A DNA stretch of 64,000 nucleotides from NCBI GenBank assembly GCA_014799385.1, contig JAAVIC010000033.1, positions 186,001-250,000 on the forward strand. Direction: 5' to 3'. The notes beneath the pieces were generated by a model. It ran no database searches. It was not told the origin of the DNA and was given only the letters and a program-made list of their open reading frames with translations. Shown one piece after another: positions 45,523 through 53,411 of the stretch. Every line of letters begins with the position of its first letter. The first letter of the stretch is position 1. Source of the DNA: Oscillospiraceae bacterium. GTDB lineage: Bacteria > Bacillota > Clostridia > Oscillospirales > Ruminococcaceae. The translations under genes and the position numbers were made by a program.

Positions 45523-46848
45523 ATGAGAGTATTTTTTACCATTCTGGCATGCAAAATTCTGCACTTTATCGGACATCTAATAGGCAGAGGTTCAAGTATT
45601 CCGGGGGAAATCGCACTGAAGCTCTGCCCCGATATTCTCGGACGCGTGAAGCTTCCCGAGATGATAATTGCGGTAACGGGAAGCAACGGCAAGACATCCA
45701 CAGTGGAAATGATAGCCCATATTTTGCAAAAAGAGGGCAAATCCGTAATTTGGAACAAAGAAGGCTCAAACCAAATCGCGGGAGTTACCACGGTGATTCT
45801 GAACAACTCCACACTCGGCGGACGTGTCAAGGCGGATATTCTGTTGCTGGAATCGGACGAGCGTTATTCAAAGTTCACATTTAAGTACTTCGCGCCCACT
45901 CATTATGTAATCACCAATCTCTACCGTGACCAACTTACGCGCAACGGACATCCGGAGTGGGTTTATGAAGCGATTCGCGAGAGTATTTCGGATAAGTCCG
46001 CATTGATTCTTAACGCAGATGACCCGCTTGTATCGCTGTACGGGAAAGATAAATCGAACGTTGTTTGGTTCGGAATGGACAAGCAGTCTTTCTCAACCGC
46101 CGAAAATACCTCGGTTTACGATGACGGTGTGTTCTGCCCGAACTGCAAAAAACGTATGAAATATGACTACCGCCACTATAATCACATCGGCAGCTACCTC
46201 TGCCCCACTTGCGGACACAAAAAGCAATCCACCGATTACACTGTTACCGAAGCGGATCTGGACAACGGTGTAATATCGGTGAACGGGAAATACAAAATCA
46301 CATTGAGCTTTAAGAGTATTTATAATGTATACAATATTCTCGCCTGTTTTTCGGTATGCGATTTGGTGGGAACTGCCCCGGAACAAATCGCCGAGGATAT
46401 CAGCGATTACGTTCTCAAAAACGGCAGAATCGTGCAATATTCTCTCGCAAGCAGTGACGGAACTTTTTTGGTGTCAAAGCACGAAAACTCCATCTCCTAC
46501 AACCAATCAATCCGTTACATAATCAGTCAGAACAAGCCTTGCGGAGTGATTATCATCGTGGATTCGGTCAGCCGCCGCTACTCCACCGGCGAGGTTAGCT
46601 GGCTGTGGGATATTGATTTCGAGCTGCTGAACAGTGATTGCGTTGAACGGATATATCTTTTGGGAGCGCACGCGGATGATCTCGAAACTCGGTTCTCCTA
46701 CACAGATATTCCCTCAGAAAAGATTTCCGTAATTCCCGAAATTGATGAGGCGGTTGACATAATCATCTCGAAAAGACACAGAAAACTCTACACTGTAACC
46801 TGCTTTTCGGATAAGGCGAAATTCCTCTCCAAGGTTACAATTAAGTGA
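45523..46848 (+). CDS. murT: lipid II isoglutaminyl synthase subunit MurT
   Basis: Mur-ligase-like ATPase which, with GatD, amidates the D-glutamate of lipid II, 441 residues. The ligase ATP loop is VTGSNGKTSTVEM; a four-cysteine zinc ribbon (CPNCKKRM with CPTCGH) lies in the middle, and the conserved C-terminal SWLWDIDFE carries the Asp that completes the amidotransferase triad in known MurT-GatD pairs. GGAGG precedes ATG at 45523. Its partner gene follows 8 bp later. Confidence 0.93.
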   Translation: MRVFFTILACKILHFIGHLIGRGSSIPGEIALKLCPDILGRVKLPEMIIAVTGSNGKTSTVEMIAHILQKEGKSVIWNKEGSNQIAGVTTVILNNSTLGGRVKADILLLESDERYSKFTFKYFAPTHYVITNLYRDQLTRNGHPEWVYEAIRESISDKSALILNADDPLVSLYGKDKSNVVWFGMDKQSFSTAENTSVYDDGVFCPNCKKRMKYDYRHYNHIGSYLCPTCGHKKQSTDYTVTEADLDNGVISVNGKYKITLSFKSIYNVYNILACFSVCDLVGTAPEQIAEDISDYVLKNGRIVQYSLASSDGTFLVSKHENSISYNQSIRYIISQNKPCGVIIIVDSVSRRYSTGEVSWLWDIDFELLNSDCVERIYLLGAHADDLETRFSYTDIPSEKISVIPEIDEAVDIIISKRHRKLYTVTCFSDKAKFLSKVTIK

Positions 46849-46856
46849 GGTGCAAT

Positions 46857-47471
46857 ATGAAAATTCTTCATCTATTTCACGATTTAATGAATCTCTATGG
46901 CGACTACGCGAATGTTCTGGCACTGGAACGCGCTCTTGTTCAAAATGGCGAAACTGTCGAAATAATCCGCCAATCGGTAGATGATAAGCTCGACTTTGAC
47001 GCAGACTTCATCTACATCGGCTCGGGAACGGAACGCAATCAAAAAGTCGCGCTTGAATACCTTACGCCGTATACCGAGGAGCTTAAATCCGCGCTGGAAC
47101 ACACCATTCTGCTTGCTACGGGCAACTCGTTTGAAATGTTCGGAACAAAAATTACCGACCGTGACGATAAAGAATACGCGGGACTTGGAATATTTGATTT
47201 TATCGTCAAGGAAGGCACCGAGAGAATTGTTACCGACAGCGTTGTCAAATTCGAGGGCAAGGAGATTATTGGCTTCGTCAACAAAGCAAGCCAAATTTAT
47301 GGTGATGTAAAGCATTTTTTCAACGTAAAGCAAGGCGCGGGAAACTCCGACAGCTCTCACAACGTTGAGGGAGTTCATGATGGAAACTTTTACGGAACAC
47401 ACATAATCGGTCCGCTTCTTATCAGAAATCCGATTATTGCTGAATATTTCGCAAGTTTACTCGTGAAATAA
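46857..47471 (+). CDS. GatD-like protein without catalytic cysteine or histidine
   Basis: A 204-residue class I glutaminase-fold protein in the GatD position next to murT. The start HLFHDLMNLYGDYANVLALERA and the end DGNFYGTHIIGPLLIRNP align with GatD. But where GatD has ICGGYQLLG with the nucleophile cysteine, this protein has LATGNSFEMFG (around residues 87-97), and YLHGP is HIIGP. From the chosen start (46857, GAGGTG site) the protein contains no cysteine at all. So it cannot hydrolyse glutamine in the usual way. The pair may use free ammonia, or the protein may serve only as a structural partner of MurT. Confidence 0.85.
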   Translation: MKILHLFHDLMNLYGDYANVLALERALVQNGETVEIIRQSVDDKLDFDADFIYIGSGTERNQKVALEYLTPYTEELKSALEHTILLATGNSFEMFGTKITDRDDKEYAGLGIFDFIVKEGTERIVTDSVVKFEGKEIIGFVNKASQIYGDVKHFFNVKQGAGNSDSSHNVEGVHDGNFYGTHIIGPLLIRNPIIAEYFASLLVK

Positions 47472-47491
47472 AGAATTTTTTCCAAAAACAC

Positions 47492-47520
47492 TTGCAATTT
47501 GGAAATAAATATTGTATAAT
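47492..47520 (+). promoter_or_regulatory. promoter of terD
   Basis: TTGCAA, 17 bp, TATAAT. Confidence 0.78.
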
Positions 47521-47567
47521 GTAGATTAGAATAACATATTATATATGTATTTCATGGAGGATTCATT

Positions 47568-48152
47568 ATGTCTGTAAATCTGCAAAAGGGTCAAAAGGTT
47601 GATCTTACAAAAGGCAACAGCGGGCTTAAGTCACTTGTTGTCGGACTTGGTTGGGACGAGGTGAAAAAAGGCTTCTTCTCAAGAAGAGCCGATATTGACT
47701 GCGATGCTTCCGCTATTCTCATCACCGAAAGCACAGGGAAACTCGCGGGTCCCGTTGATGTTGTTTATTACGGACAGCTTCAACACAGAAGCGGCGCGAT
47801 TCGTCACTGCGGCGACAATCTGACGGGCGCGGGCGATGGCGATGACGAGCAAATTATTGTGGAGCTTAACCGAGTTCCTGCGGAGTACTCGAAAATCATA
47901 TTTGTGGTTACGATTTATCAAGCGCGTGAACGTAATCAGCAGTTCGGTATGATCGAGAATGCGTTCATCAGAATCGTTGACGCGGACACCGGAGCGGAGT
48001 TGTGCAAGTACAATCTGTCCGAGAACTACAACGGCAAGACCGCAATGATTTTCGGTGAGGTTTACCGCTATAACGGAGAGTGGAAATTCGGAGCAATCGG
48101 CGAGCCTACCAACGATAACGGAATCGGCGATATGGCTGCGCGGTTTCAGTAA
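47568..48152 (+). CDS. terD: TerD family protein
   Basis: Calcium-binding TerD/TerE-type stress protein of 194 residues: MSVNLQKGQKVDLTKGN, VGLGWDE, and the metal site GDNLTGAGDGDDEQI. TerD proteins occur in tellurite and general stress responses and in cell-surface or phage-related settings, but the biochemical role is unsettled. It has its own promoter and GGAGG site. No other ter genes are in the window. Confidence 0.93.
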   Translation: MSVNLQKGQKVDLTKGNSGLKSLVVGLGWDEVKKGFFSRRADIDCDASAILITESTGKLAGPVDVVYYGQLQHRSGAIRHCGDNLTGAGDGDDEQIIVELNRVPAEYSKIIFVVTIYQARERNQQFGMIENAFIRIVDADTGAELCKYNLSENYNGKTAMIFGEVYRYNGEWKFGAIGEPTNDNGIGDMAARFQ

Positions 48153-48193
48153 TTAAACACGGGTATCCGTACTGTAAATAAGGAGGAATTATT

Positions 48194-48337
48194 ATGACTA
48201 AGAAGATAGTAATCATTTCGGGAATTATTGCGTTGGCGGCAGCTGCCGCAGCGGCTGTTGCGTACTTTTTGCTCGGCAAGACCGACATCTTCGACAAGTG
48301 GAATCTTGACATTGATGACGATGAATTAATATTCTGA
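48194..48337 (+). CDS. small single-pass membrane protein
   Basis: A 47-codon gene with a perfect AGGAGG site. The protein is a hydrophobic Ala-rich segment (VIISGIIALAAAAAAAVAYF) after MTKK, followed by an acidic tail (NLDIDDDELIF). It looks like a membrane-anchored microprotein. It lies 41 bp after terD and may be its partner; no family is recognised. Confidence 0.65.
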   Translation: MTKKIVIISGIIALAAAAAAAVAYFLLGKTDIFDKWNLDIDDDELIF

Positions 48338-48365
48338 GCCTAATCAAAGAAGAAATGGATTAATT

Positions 48366-48413
48366 AATACCGCTCCGAGTTTCAAAAAGCTCACTGCTTG
48401 GGGCGGTATTTGT
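48366..48413 (+). terminator. probable terminator after terD and the small gene
   Basis: A 14-bp stem with two G-T pairs (48366-48379 with 48397-48410), then TTGTTG. Moderate quality. Confidence 0.5.
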
Positions 48414-48428
48414 TGTGAGGAAAATGAA

Positions 48429-49619
48429 ATGAAAGTGTATTCAAAAGAGGAAGCCGGACATATGTTATGCCGTTATCACAATCTAGACGGCGCGGAAAAG
48501 CTGTCGGGACAAGACGGCGTGAAAACAATAATGCGTCGAATACACAGTATTCAATATGACCCTCTGAATGTAGTGTCAAGAAACGCCGATTTGGTATTGC
48601 AATCAAGAGTAAAAGATTACAAAGAACAATATCTTTACGATTTGTTATACAAAGAACACGAATTGGTGGACGGATACGATAAAGAAATGTGTATTTATAA
48701 TTCGGAGGATTTTTCTGATTTTGAGTTTGTGCGAAAAGAGTTTTGCAAGCGTGTAGTCCTTACACTGGAATATCGCAATCAAACCGGCGCGTTGGATATT
48801 CTGGACGAGGTCAAAGATTTTGTGTCACAACACGGAATTACGGGAACAAAGGACATTTCAATCGGAGAAACGGGAAAAAGCAGTTGGGGGCATAGGAAAT
48901 TGTCCAGTGCGGCATTGGATTATCTGTTCAACAGCGGTGAGCTTTGCGTTGCCGATAAGCGAGGCACACAGAAGTATTTCGATTTAACGGGTCGAGTTCT
49001 CAAAAGTGAATTTCTCCAACCTAATACGAATATAACAACGGAAGACTTCCTTGAATGGTACACAGAAAGAAGAATACAGAGCGTTGGGTTGGTATGGAAT
49101 AAACCGGGCGGTGCTTGGCAGGGCTGTTTTTTGAGCGAAAAAGACATTCGTGCTTCTGCACTTAAAAGACTGCTTGAGAAAAATAAAATTGAAGAAATAC
49201 AAATCGAGGGAATAAAGGAACCTTTTTACGTTTCAAGTAATCTGAAAAATCATATGGATTCTCAGGCTTCGGATGCTTATGTAAGGTTCATCGCGCCATT
49301 GGACAATATTATGTGGGACAGACAAATACTTGAATCGCTGTTTGATTTTACATACCGCTGGGAGGTTTATACGCCAGCCGCCAAAAGGAAATTCGGTTAC
49401 TATGTATTGCCCGTGCTGTATAATGGTCGGTTTGTTGCAAGATTTGAGCCGGAACCAGTTAATAAGGCGGGAGCATTCGTTATAAAAAACTGGTGGTGGG
49501 AGTCTGAAATTAAACCGAATAACGCTATGAAAGAAACGATCGCAAAAGAGATGACACATTTTGCGAATTATCTTGGAGTAGATAATTCTAAAGATAATTT
49601 TTCAAAGTTAGAGGTGTAA
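48429..49619 (+). CDS. AlkZ/YcaQ-like winged-helix DNA glycosylase
   Basis: A 396-residue protein of the HTH_42/AlkX family, which includes DNA interstrand-crosslink glycosylases. The catalytic-type QxD motif appears as HSIQYDPLNV. Winged-helix repeats and the C-terminal RWEVYTPAAKRKFGYYVLPVLY and GRFVARFEPE are typical. ATG at 48429 has a GAGGAAA site. It is followed by ybaK 3 bp later, so the two are cotranscribed. Confidence 0.85.
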   Translation: MKVYSKEEAGHMLCRYHNLDGAEKLSGQDGVKTIMRRIHSIQYDPLNVVSRNADLVLQSRVKDYKEQYLYDLLYKEHELVDGYDKEMCIYNSEDFSDFEFVRKEFCKRVVLTLEYRNQTGALDILDEVKDFVSQHGITGTKDISIGETGKSSWGHRKLSSAALDYLFNSGELCVADKRGTQKYFDLTGRVLKSEFLQPNTNITTEDFLEWYTERRIQSVGLVWNKPGGAWQGCFLSEKDIRASALKRLLEKNKIEEIQIEGIKEPFYVSSNLKNHMDSQASDAYVRFIAPLDNIMWDRQILESLFDFTYRWEVYTPAAKRKFGYYVLPVLYNGRFVARFEPEPVNKAGAFVIKNWWWESEIKPNNAMKETIAKEMTHFANYLGVDNSKDNFSKLEV

Positions 49620-49622
49620 CAA

Positions 49623-50102
49623 ATGGCTAAGGACAACAAAAGCAACGCAATGCGTATTCTGGACAAGCTGAAAATCACGTATACCGCGCACACCTACGAA
49701 TGCGGGGAGTTCACGGACGGATTACAGATTGCGACCCTATTGGGCGAAGATTGCGAAAGCGTGTTCAAAACACTGGTAACAGTTGGAAAAAGCGGAAAGT
49801 ATTTTGTGTTCTGTGTTCCGGTTGACTGTGAAATGGACTTGAAAAAATGCGCGAAATCAGTGGACGAAAAGTCGCTTGAACCAATCCACGTCAAGGATAT
49901 ATTTGCGATTACCGGGTATATTCGCGGAGGGTGCTCCCCTATCGGAATGAAAAAACAGTTCCGCACAGTAATTCACGAAAGTGCAAAATCTCTGAACACG
50001 GTAATTGTCAGCGGAGGGCGGCTCGGACTTCAACTGGAGCTTACACCAGGCGACCTTATTAAGGCTTGTTCGGGAGAGTTCGCGGACATTATTAGGGAAT
50101 AA
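49623..50102 (+). CDS. ybaK: Cys-tRNA(Pro) deacylase YbaK/EbsC
   Basis: Trans-editing enzyme that hydrolyses Cys mischarged on tRNA-Pro, 159 residues. The YbaK core is visible: FKTLVTVGKSGKYFVFCVPVD, the lysine-rich ALKK-like DLKKCAKS, and GYIRGGCSPIGMKKQF. The stop codon is the base before the palindromic element at 50103. Confidence 0.93.
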   Translation: MAKDNKSNAMRILDKLKITYTAHTYECGEFTDGLQIATLLGEDCESVFKTLVTVGKSGKYFVFCVPVDCEMDLKKCAKSVDEKSLEPIHVKDIFAITGYIRGGCSPIGMKKQFRTVIHESAKSLNTVIVSGGRLGLQLELTPGDLIKACSGEFADIIRE

Positions 50103-50285
50103 GAACCTGTACCAATAGCGCAGGTGTGCGGATTTTCGAGAATAATTTTTTCGAGAACAAGGACGCATTATGCCTTTGGCAAAACGCTAATTTCGCAGAC
50201 AGGCTGTCGCCCTTCAAGAAATTTTGATGCAGTTATCGGAAAAATTTGCCGAAAAGCCGTGCGCCGGTGCTATTGGTACAGGTTC
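50103..50285. repeat. MITE-like palindromic element A
   Basis: Ends are perfect 17-bp inverted repeats GAACCTGTACCAATAGC (50103-50119 and 50269-50285); pairing continues inward imperfectly (GCAGGTGTGCGG against ACCGGCGCACGG). The element begins on the base after the ybaK stop. It has no coding capacity. Confidence 0.8.
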
Positions 50286-50320
50286 AAAATAAAGTGCCGC
50301 GGCATTGCACCGCGGCACTT
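50286..50320 (-). terminator. terminator of the Cys-rich gene
   Basis: A perfect 11-bp GC-rich stem (50292-50302 with 50310-50320), loop of seven, followed on the minus strand by TTTATTTT. It sits directly between element A and the Cys-rich gene. Confidence 0.8.
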
Positions 50321-50351
50321 CGTTATTCAGGGGCTATCCCCCGGGGATTGA

Positions 50352-50507
50352 TCAGCAGCCGCAGCCACAGCCGTCGGATCTGCCGCCGCAGCCACAGCCG
50401 CAGCCGTCATTCTGCACACTGGTGTTATTGCCTCCGCAGCAAGAGAACAAGAGAATCAGGATAAGAATCCAGCAGCAGCTGTTACCGCCCATATTAAGTC
50501 CGCACAT
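50352..50507 (-). CDS. 51-residue Cys/Gly-rich small protein
   Basis: The protein starts MCGLNMGGNSCCWILILILL, then FSCCGG and ends with two clusters of alternating glycine and cysteine (DGCGCGCGG and DGCGCGC). Twelve residues are cysteine. The hydrophobic stretch WILILILLF could cross or enter a membrane. A perfect GGAGG lies 8 bp before ATG at 50507 and a strong terminator follows, so it is a real gene. Similar short proteins with a GGN-CCW start are seen in Clostridia, but I know no function; metal binding, spore coat or peptide-toxin roles are all possible. Confidence 0.8.
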   Translation of the reverse strand: MCGLNMGGNSCCWILILILLFSCCGGNNTSVQNDGCGCGCGGRSDGCGCGC

Positions 50508-50621
50508 AGTGTTTTCCTCCTTAAAAGAAATGGTAGTGTGTGAAGTTTTCCGCTCCCCTGTGGAGCTTCCGTCTCACAGTACATATTATGCTAACGAGGA
50601 AAATGTGTTACAGAATTTTTT

Positions 50622-50782
50622 AGAGCCTGTTTAGTATCTCAACGTGCGCAGATTACGTGGCAGATTTTTCGTCAGACGACGGCAATTTTTCGCCGATGTA
50701 CTATGTACTTCAAGAAAAATTGCCTAAGTATGACGGAAAAGCTGCAAGTAAGATGCATGCGGTGAGATACTAAACAGGCTCT
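50622..50782. repeat. MITE-like palindromic element B
   Basis: A 161-bp near-palindrome. Perfect 20-bp ends AGAGCCTGTTTAGTATCTCA (50622-50641 and complement at 50763-50782). The arms keep pairing inward (GGCAATTTTTC on both sides) to a palindromic centre GTACTATGTAC. If the outer A/T pair is taken as flank, TTA lies on both sides, as a 3-bp target duplication would. No coding capacity. Confidence 0.85.
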
Positions 50783-50912
50783 TATGGATAAAATAACACA
50801 CGCCGTCCGGGGAATGAACGGCGTGTACACACAGGAGGATTTTGGATTTTATTTTTCCTTCTGATTTTATTCTACCACATACAAAATTAAAAATCAACAT
50901 TTATGACAATAT
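50783..50912. other. intergenic stretch with one hairpin
   Basis: Contains ACACGCCGT/ACGGCGTGT (about 50799-50828) followed by ACAGGAGG, which resembles a ribosome site but leads to no credible reading frame. Otherwise AT-rich with nothing I can assign. Confidence 0.45.
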
Positions 50913-50971
50913 TGTAACCAAAATTCCGCAAACTGTAACTATTTGTAACTGTTTTGTAACTTTTTTGTAAC
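50913..50971. promoter_or_regulatory. phased TGTAAC repeats (WalR/PhoP-like operator)
   Basis: TGTAAC occurs at 50913, 50934, 50944, 50955 and 50966, that is at spacings of 21, 10, 11 and 11 bp, so on one face of the helix. WalR (YycF) sites in Bacillus are TGTWAH-N5-TGTWAH, and PhoP boxes are similar hexamers with 11-bp period on the other strand. The array lies 59 bp upstream of the -35 box of the operon starting at 51109. Confidence 0.55.
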
Positions 50972-51029
50972 CTTTTAATTTGTTTCAAGAAATTTTTATG
51001 AAATAAATGTGAAATTTCGGAAAAATGGC

Positions 51030-51058
51030 TAGTCAAATCAATATTTTTGTGTTATAAT
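51030..51058 (+). promoter_or_regulatory. promoter of the desulfurase-sortase operon
   Basis: Perfect TATAAT at 51053; the -35 region at 17 bp is TAGTCA, a weak match, which fits a promoter that needs an activator. Confidence 0.55.
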
Positions 51059-51108
51059 TATAAGGTATATGAATTTGTTCAAAAAAAGATACAAGAAAAG
51101 GTGAACTT

Positions 51109-52218
51109 ATGATATATCTGGATAATGCCGCGACAACCAAGCCGTGTGAGAAATGTGTCCGCGCGGTGAACGAGGCGATGAGCGAGTCCTTTGGAAACGC
51201 AAGCTCTCTGCACAATTTGGGAACGTCCTCTATGCAAATTATGGCTCGCGCGAAAAAGACACTGCTTGCGGCGGTTACGGGAGGCAAATCCCCGTTTGAT
51301 GGGAACGTGTTGTTCACATCGGGTGCTACCGAAAGCAACAACACCGCGCTTTTAGGCTCAATGAGCCGATTCCGTCCGAATACATTAAAAATCGTGTCCA
51401 CAGCAATCGAACACCCATCTGTGTCAAAGGTTCTTACGAGATTCGAGGAGGACGAATTTGAGGTTTTGCGGTTAGCTCCCAAGAATTATGAAGATTTCAC
51501 GGGCGCGCTGATTGACGCGGTGGACGAAAATACCGCTCTATTAAGCGCAATGGCGGTGAACAACGAAACGGGCTTTCAAATTGACGTTCCGCGGCTGTAC
51601 CGCGAGGTCAAGCGCAAAAATCCCAAGACAATCGTACATATCGACGCTGTTCAGGGATTTCTTAAAGTCCCGCTGGACGGCGATCTGATAAGCATCTCCG
51701 GTCATAAAATCCACTCGACAAAAGGAATAGGCGCATTGTTTATCCGAAAAGGAGAGAACATTCTCCCCCTGCTTTCGGGCGGCGGACAGCAGAACAACCT
51801 CCGTTCGGGAACAGAGCCTGTGGAGCTGATTGCGGGTCTGGAGGCGGCTGTCAAGGCATATCACGGCGACCGCGAAAAGTTTTCCGAACTGAAGAAGTGC
51901 CTGCTGGAAGAATTATCCAAGCTATCGGACATCGGAATCAACTCAGATGACGATTGTATTCCTAATATCGTGAATTTCAGTGTTCGCGGAGTGCGCAGCG
52001 AGATTATGCTGCACTCTCTCGAAGAACGCGGAATTTTCGTTTCCAGCGGCTCTGCGTGCTCACGCGGCAAGAAAAGCGGAGTTTTGGACGCGCTCGGTGT
52101 TTCGGATAAGGACGCGGACTGCGCGATTCGTGTGTCGTTCAGCGCGGAGAACACTCCAGATGACGTTCGCGCGCTGTGCGAGGGAATCTCAAAAACCATT
52201 GAAAGGGTCAGAAGATGA
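51109..52218 (+). CDS. cysteine desulfurase (NifS/IscS-like)
   Basis: PLP enzyme that takes sulfur from cysteine, 369 residues. Markers: MIYLDNAATTKP, TSGATESNN, HIDAVQGF, the PLP lysine in ISGHKIHSTKGIGALF, and the sulfur-carrying cysteine in VSSGSACSRGKK. It overlaps thiI by 4 bp, so it is the desulfurase dedicated to tRNA 4-thiouridine synthesis (NifZ-like) rather than to general Fe-S assembly. AAAGGTG precedes ATG at 51109. Confidence 0.93.
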   Translation: MIYLDNAATTKPCEKCVRAVNEAMSESFGNASSLHNLGTSSMQIMARAKKTLLAAVTGGKSPFDGNVLFTSGATESNNTALLGSMSRFRPNTLKIVSTAIEHPSVSKVLTRFEEDEFEVLRLAPKNYEDFTGALIDAVDENTALLSAMAVNNETGFQIDVPRLYREVKRKNPKTIVHIDAVQGFLKVPLDGDLISISGHKIHSTKGIGALFIRKGENILPLLSGGGQQNNLRSGTEPVELIAGLEAAVKAYHGDREKFSELKKCLLEELSKLSDIGINSDDDCIPNIVNFSVRGVRSEIMLHSLEERGIFVSSGSACSRGKKSGVLDALGVSDKDADCAIRVSFSAENTPDDVRALCEGISKTIERVRR

Positions 52219-53411
52219 AAGAAATAATAATGGTAAAATACGGGGAAATCGCTCTTAAAGGAATCAATAAGAAAACCTTTGAAGATATGCTCCAGAACAA
52301 TATCAAGCGGCGGTTGAAGCTGATCGGGCAATTTGCCTACTCTCGGAATCAATCAACGATTTATATCGAACCACAAGACGATAACACGGATATGCATACC
52401 GTTGTTGAATCACTGAAACGTGTTTTCGGAATTGGTGCGATTCAAAAATGCGCGGTATTTCCAAAGGATTTCGATACCGTTGCAAACAACGTCGGCGAGT
52501 ATCTCAAAGACACGCTTGCGGACGCGAAAACCTTTAAGGTCGAGGCAAAACGCGCCGATAAAACGTTCCCGATGAACTCGCCGCAGATTCAACAGGCTCT
52601 CGGTGACGCGGTTTTGGACGCGTTCCCGCATCTTGAGGTAGACGTGCATAATCCCGAAGTTACGGTGCGGCTGGAAATCCGCGATGTGGGCGCGTATCTG
52701 TCCGCGAAACGAATCACGGGCGCGGGAGGAATGCCGGTGGGCAGCAGCGGAAAGGCTCTGCTTATGCTCTCGGGCGGAATCGACTCCCCAGTTGCGGGAT
52801 ATATGATGGCTAAACGCGGCTTGGTTGTGGACTGTATCCATTACATAAGCCCGCCCTACACATCCGAACGCGCGCTGCTCAAGGTTCAAAAGCTCTGTGA
52901 GCAGATGACGGATTGGTGCGGCGACATTATGTTCTACTGCGTTCCGTTTACGGAAATTCAGGAAGCGTTGAGGGACAACTGCCCCGAGGAGTATTTCACG
53001 GTACTTATGCGAAGACTAATGGTAAAGATTGCCAACATTGTATGCAAGCGTGACAAATACGGCGCAATAATCACCGGCGAAAGTCTTGCCCAGGTAGCAA
53101 GCCAGACGCTGCCAGCGCTGTACTGCACCAACACGGCGGCGGAGTTCCCCGTATTCCGACCCGTAATCGGAATGGACAAGATCGAAATTACCGAAATCGC
53201 TCGTAAAATCGGGACGTTTGAAACCTCAATTCTGCCCTATGAGGACTGCTGCACGGTATTTTCGCCAAAGCACCCGCGAACCAAGCCGCATATTGAGGAT
53301 ATTCTCGCAGCGGAGAGTTCATATGATTTTGATTCGATGATTGCCGAGGCGGTTTCCAAAACCACCGTTCGGCGGTTCAAATACGGAGAGGAAACGGTGT
53401 TCTTGGATTGA
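52215..53411 (+). CDS. thiI: tRNA 4-thiouridine synthase ThiI
   Basis: Adds sulfur to U8 of tRNA using activated tRNA and desulfurase sulfur, 398 residues. An N-terminal ferredoxin-like and THUMP part precedes the PP-loop domain (LLMLSGGIDSPVAGYMMAKRG). It lacks the C-terminal rhodanese domain of the E. coli enzyme, as usual in Firmicutes. ATG overlaps the desulfurase stop (ATGA). Confidence 0.95.
   Translation: MKEIIMVKYGEIALKGINKKTFEDMLQNNIKRRLKLIGQFAYSRNQSTIYIEPQDDNTDMHTVVESLKRVFGIGAIQKCAVFPKDFDTVANNVGEYLKDTLADAKTFKVEAKRADKTFPMNSPQIQQALGDAVLDAFPHLEVDVHNPEVTVRLEIRDVGAYLSAKRITGAGGMPVGSSGKALLMLSGGIDSPVAGYMMAKRGLVVDCIHYISPPYTSERALLKVQKLCEQMTDWCGDIMFYCVPFTEIQEALRDNCPEEYFTVLMRRLMVKIANIVCKRDKYGAIITGESLAQVASQTLPALYCTNTAAEFPVFRPVIGMDKIEITEIARKIGTFETSILPYEDCCTVFSPKHPRTKPHIEDILAAESSYDFDSMIAEAVSKTTVRRFKYGEETVFLD

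Noticed and set aside
50305-50634. 109-codon plus-strand frame
   Set aside because: Its sequence is a shadow of the Cys/Gly-rich minus-strand gene and it runs into the terminator and element B.
50913-50971. TGTAAC repeats as a CRISPR array
   Set aside because: Repeats are only six bases with 4-15-bp gaps and no cas genes; an operator array fits better.
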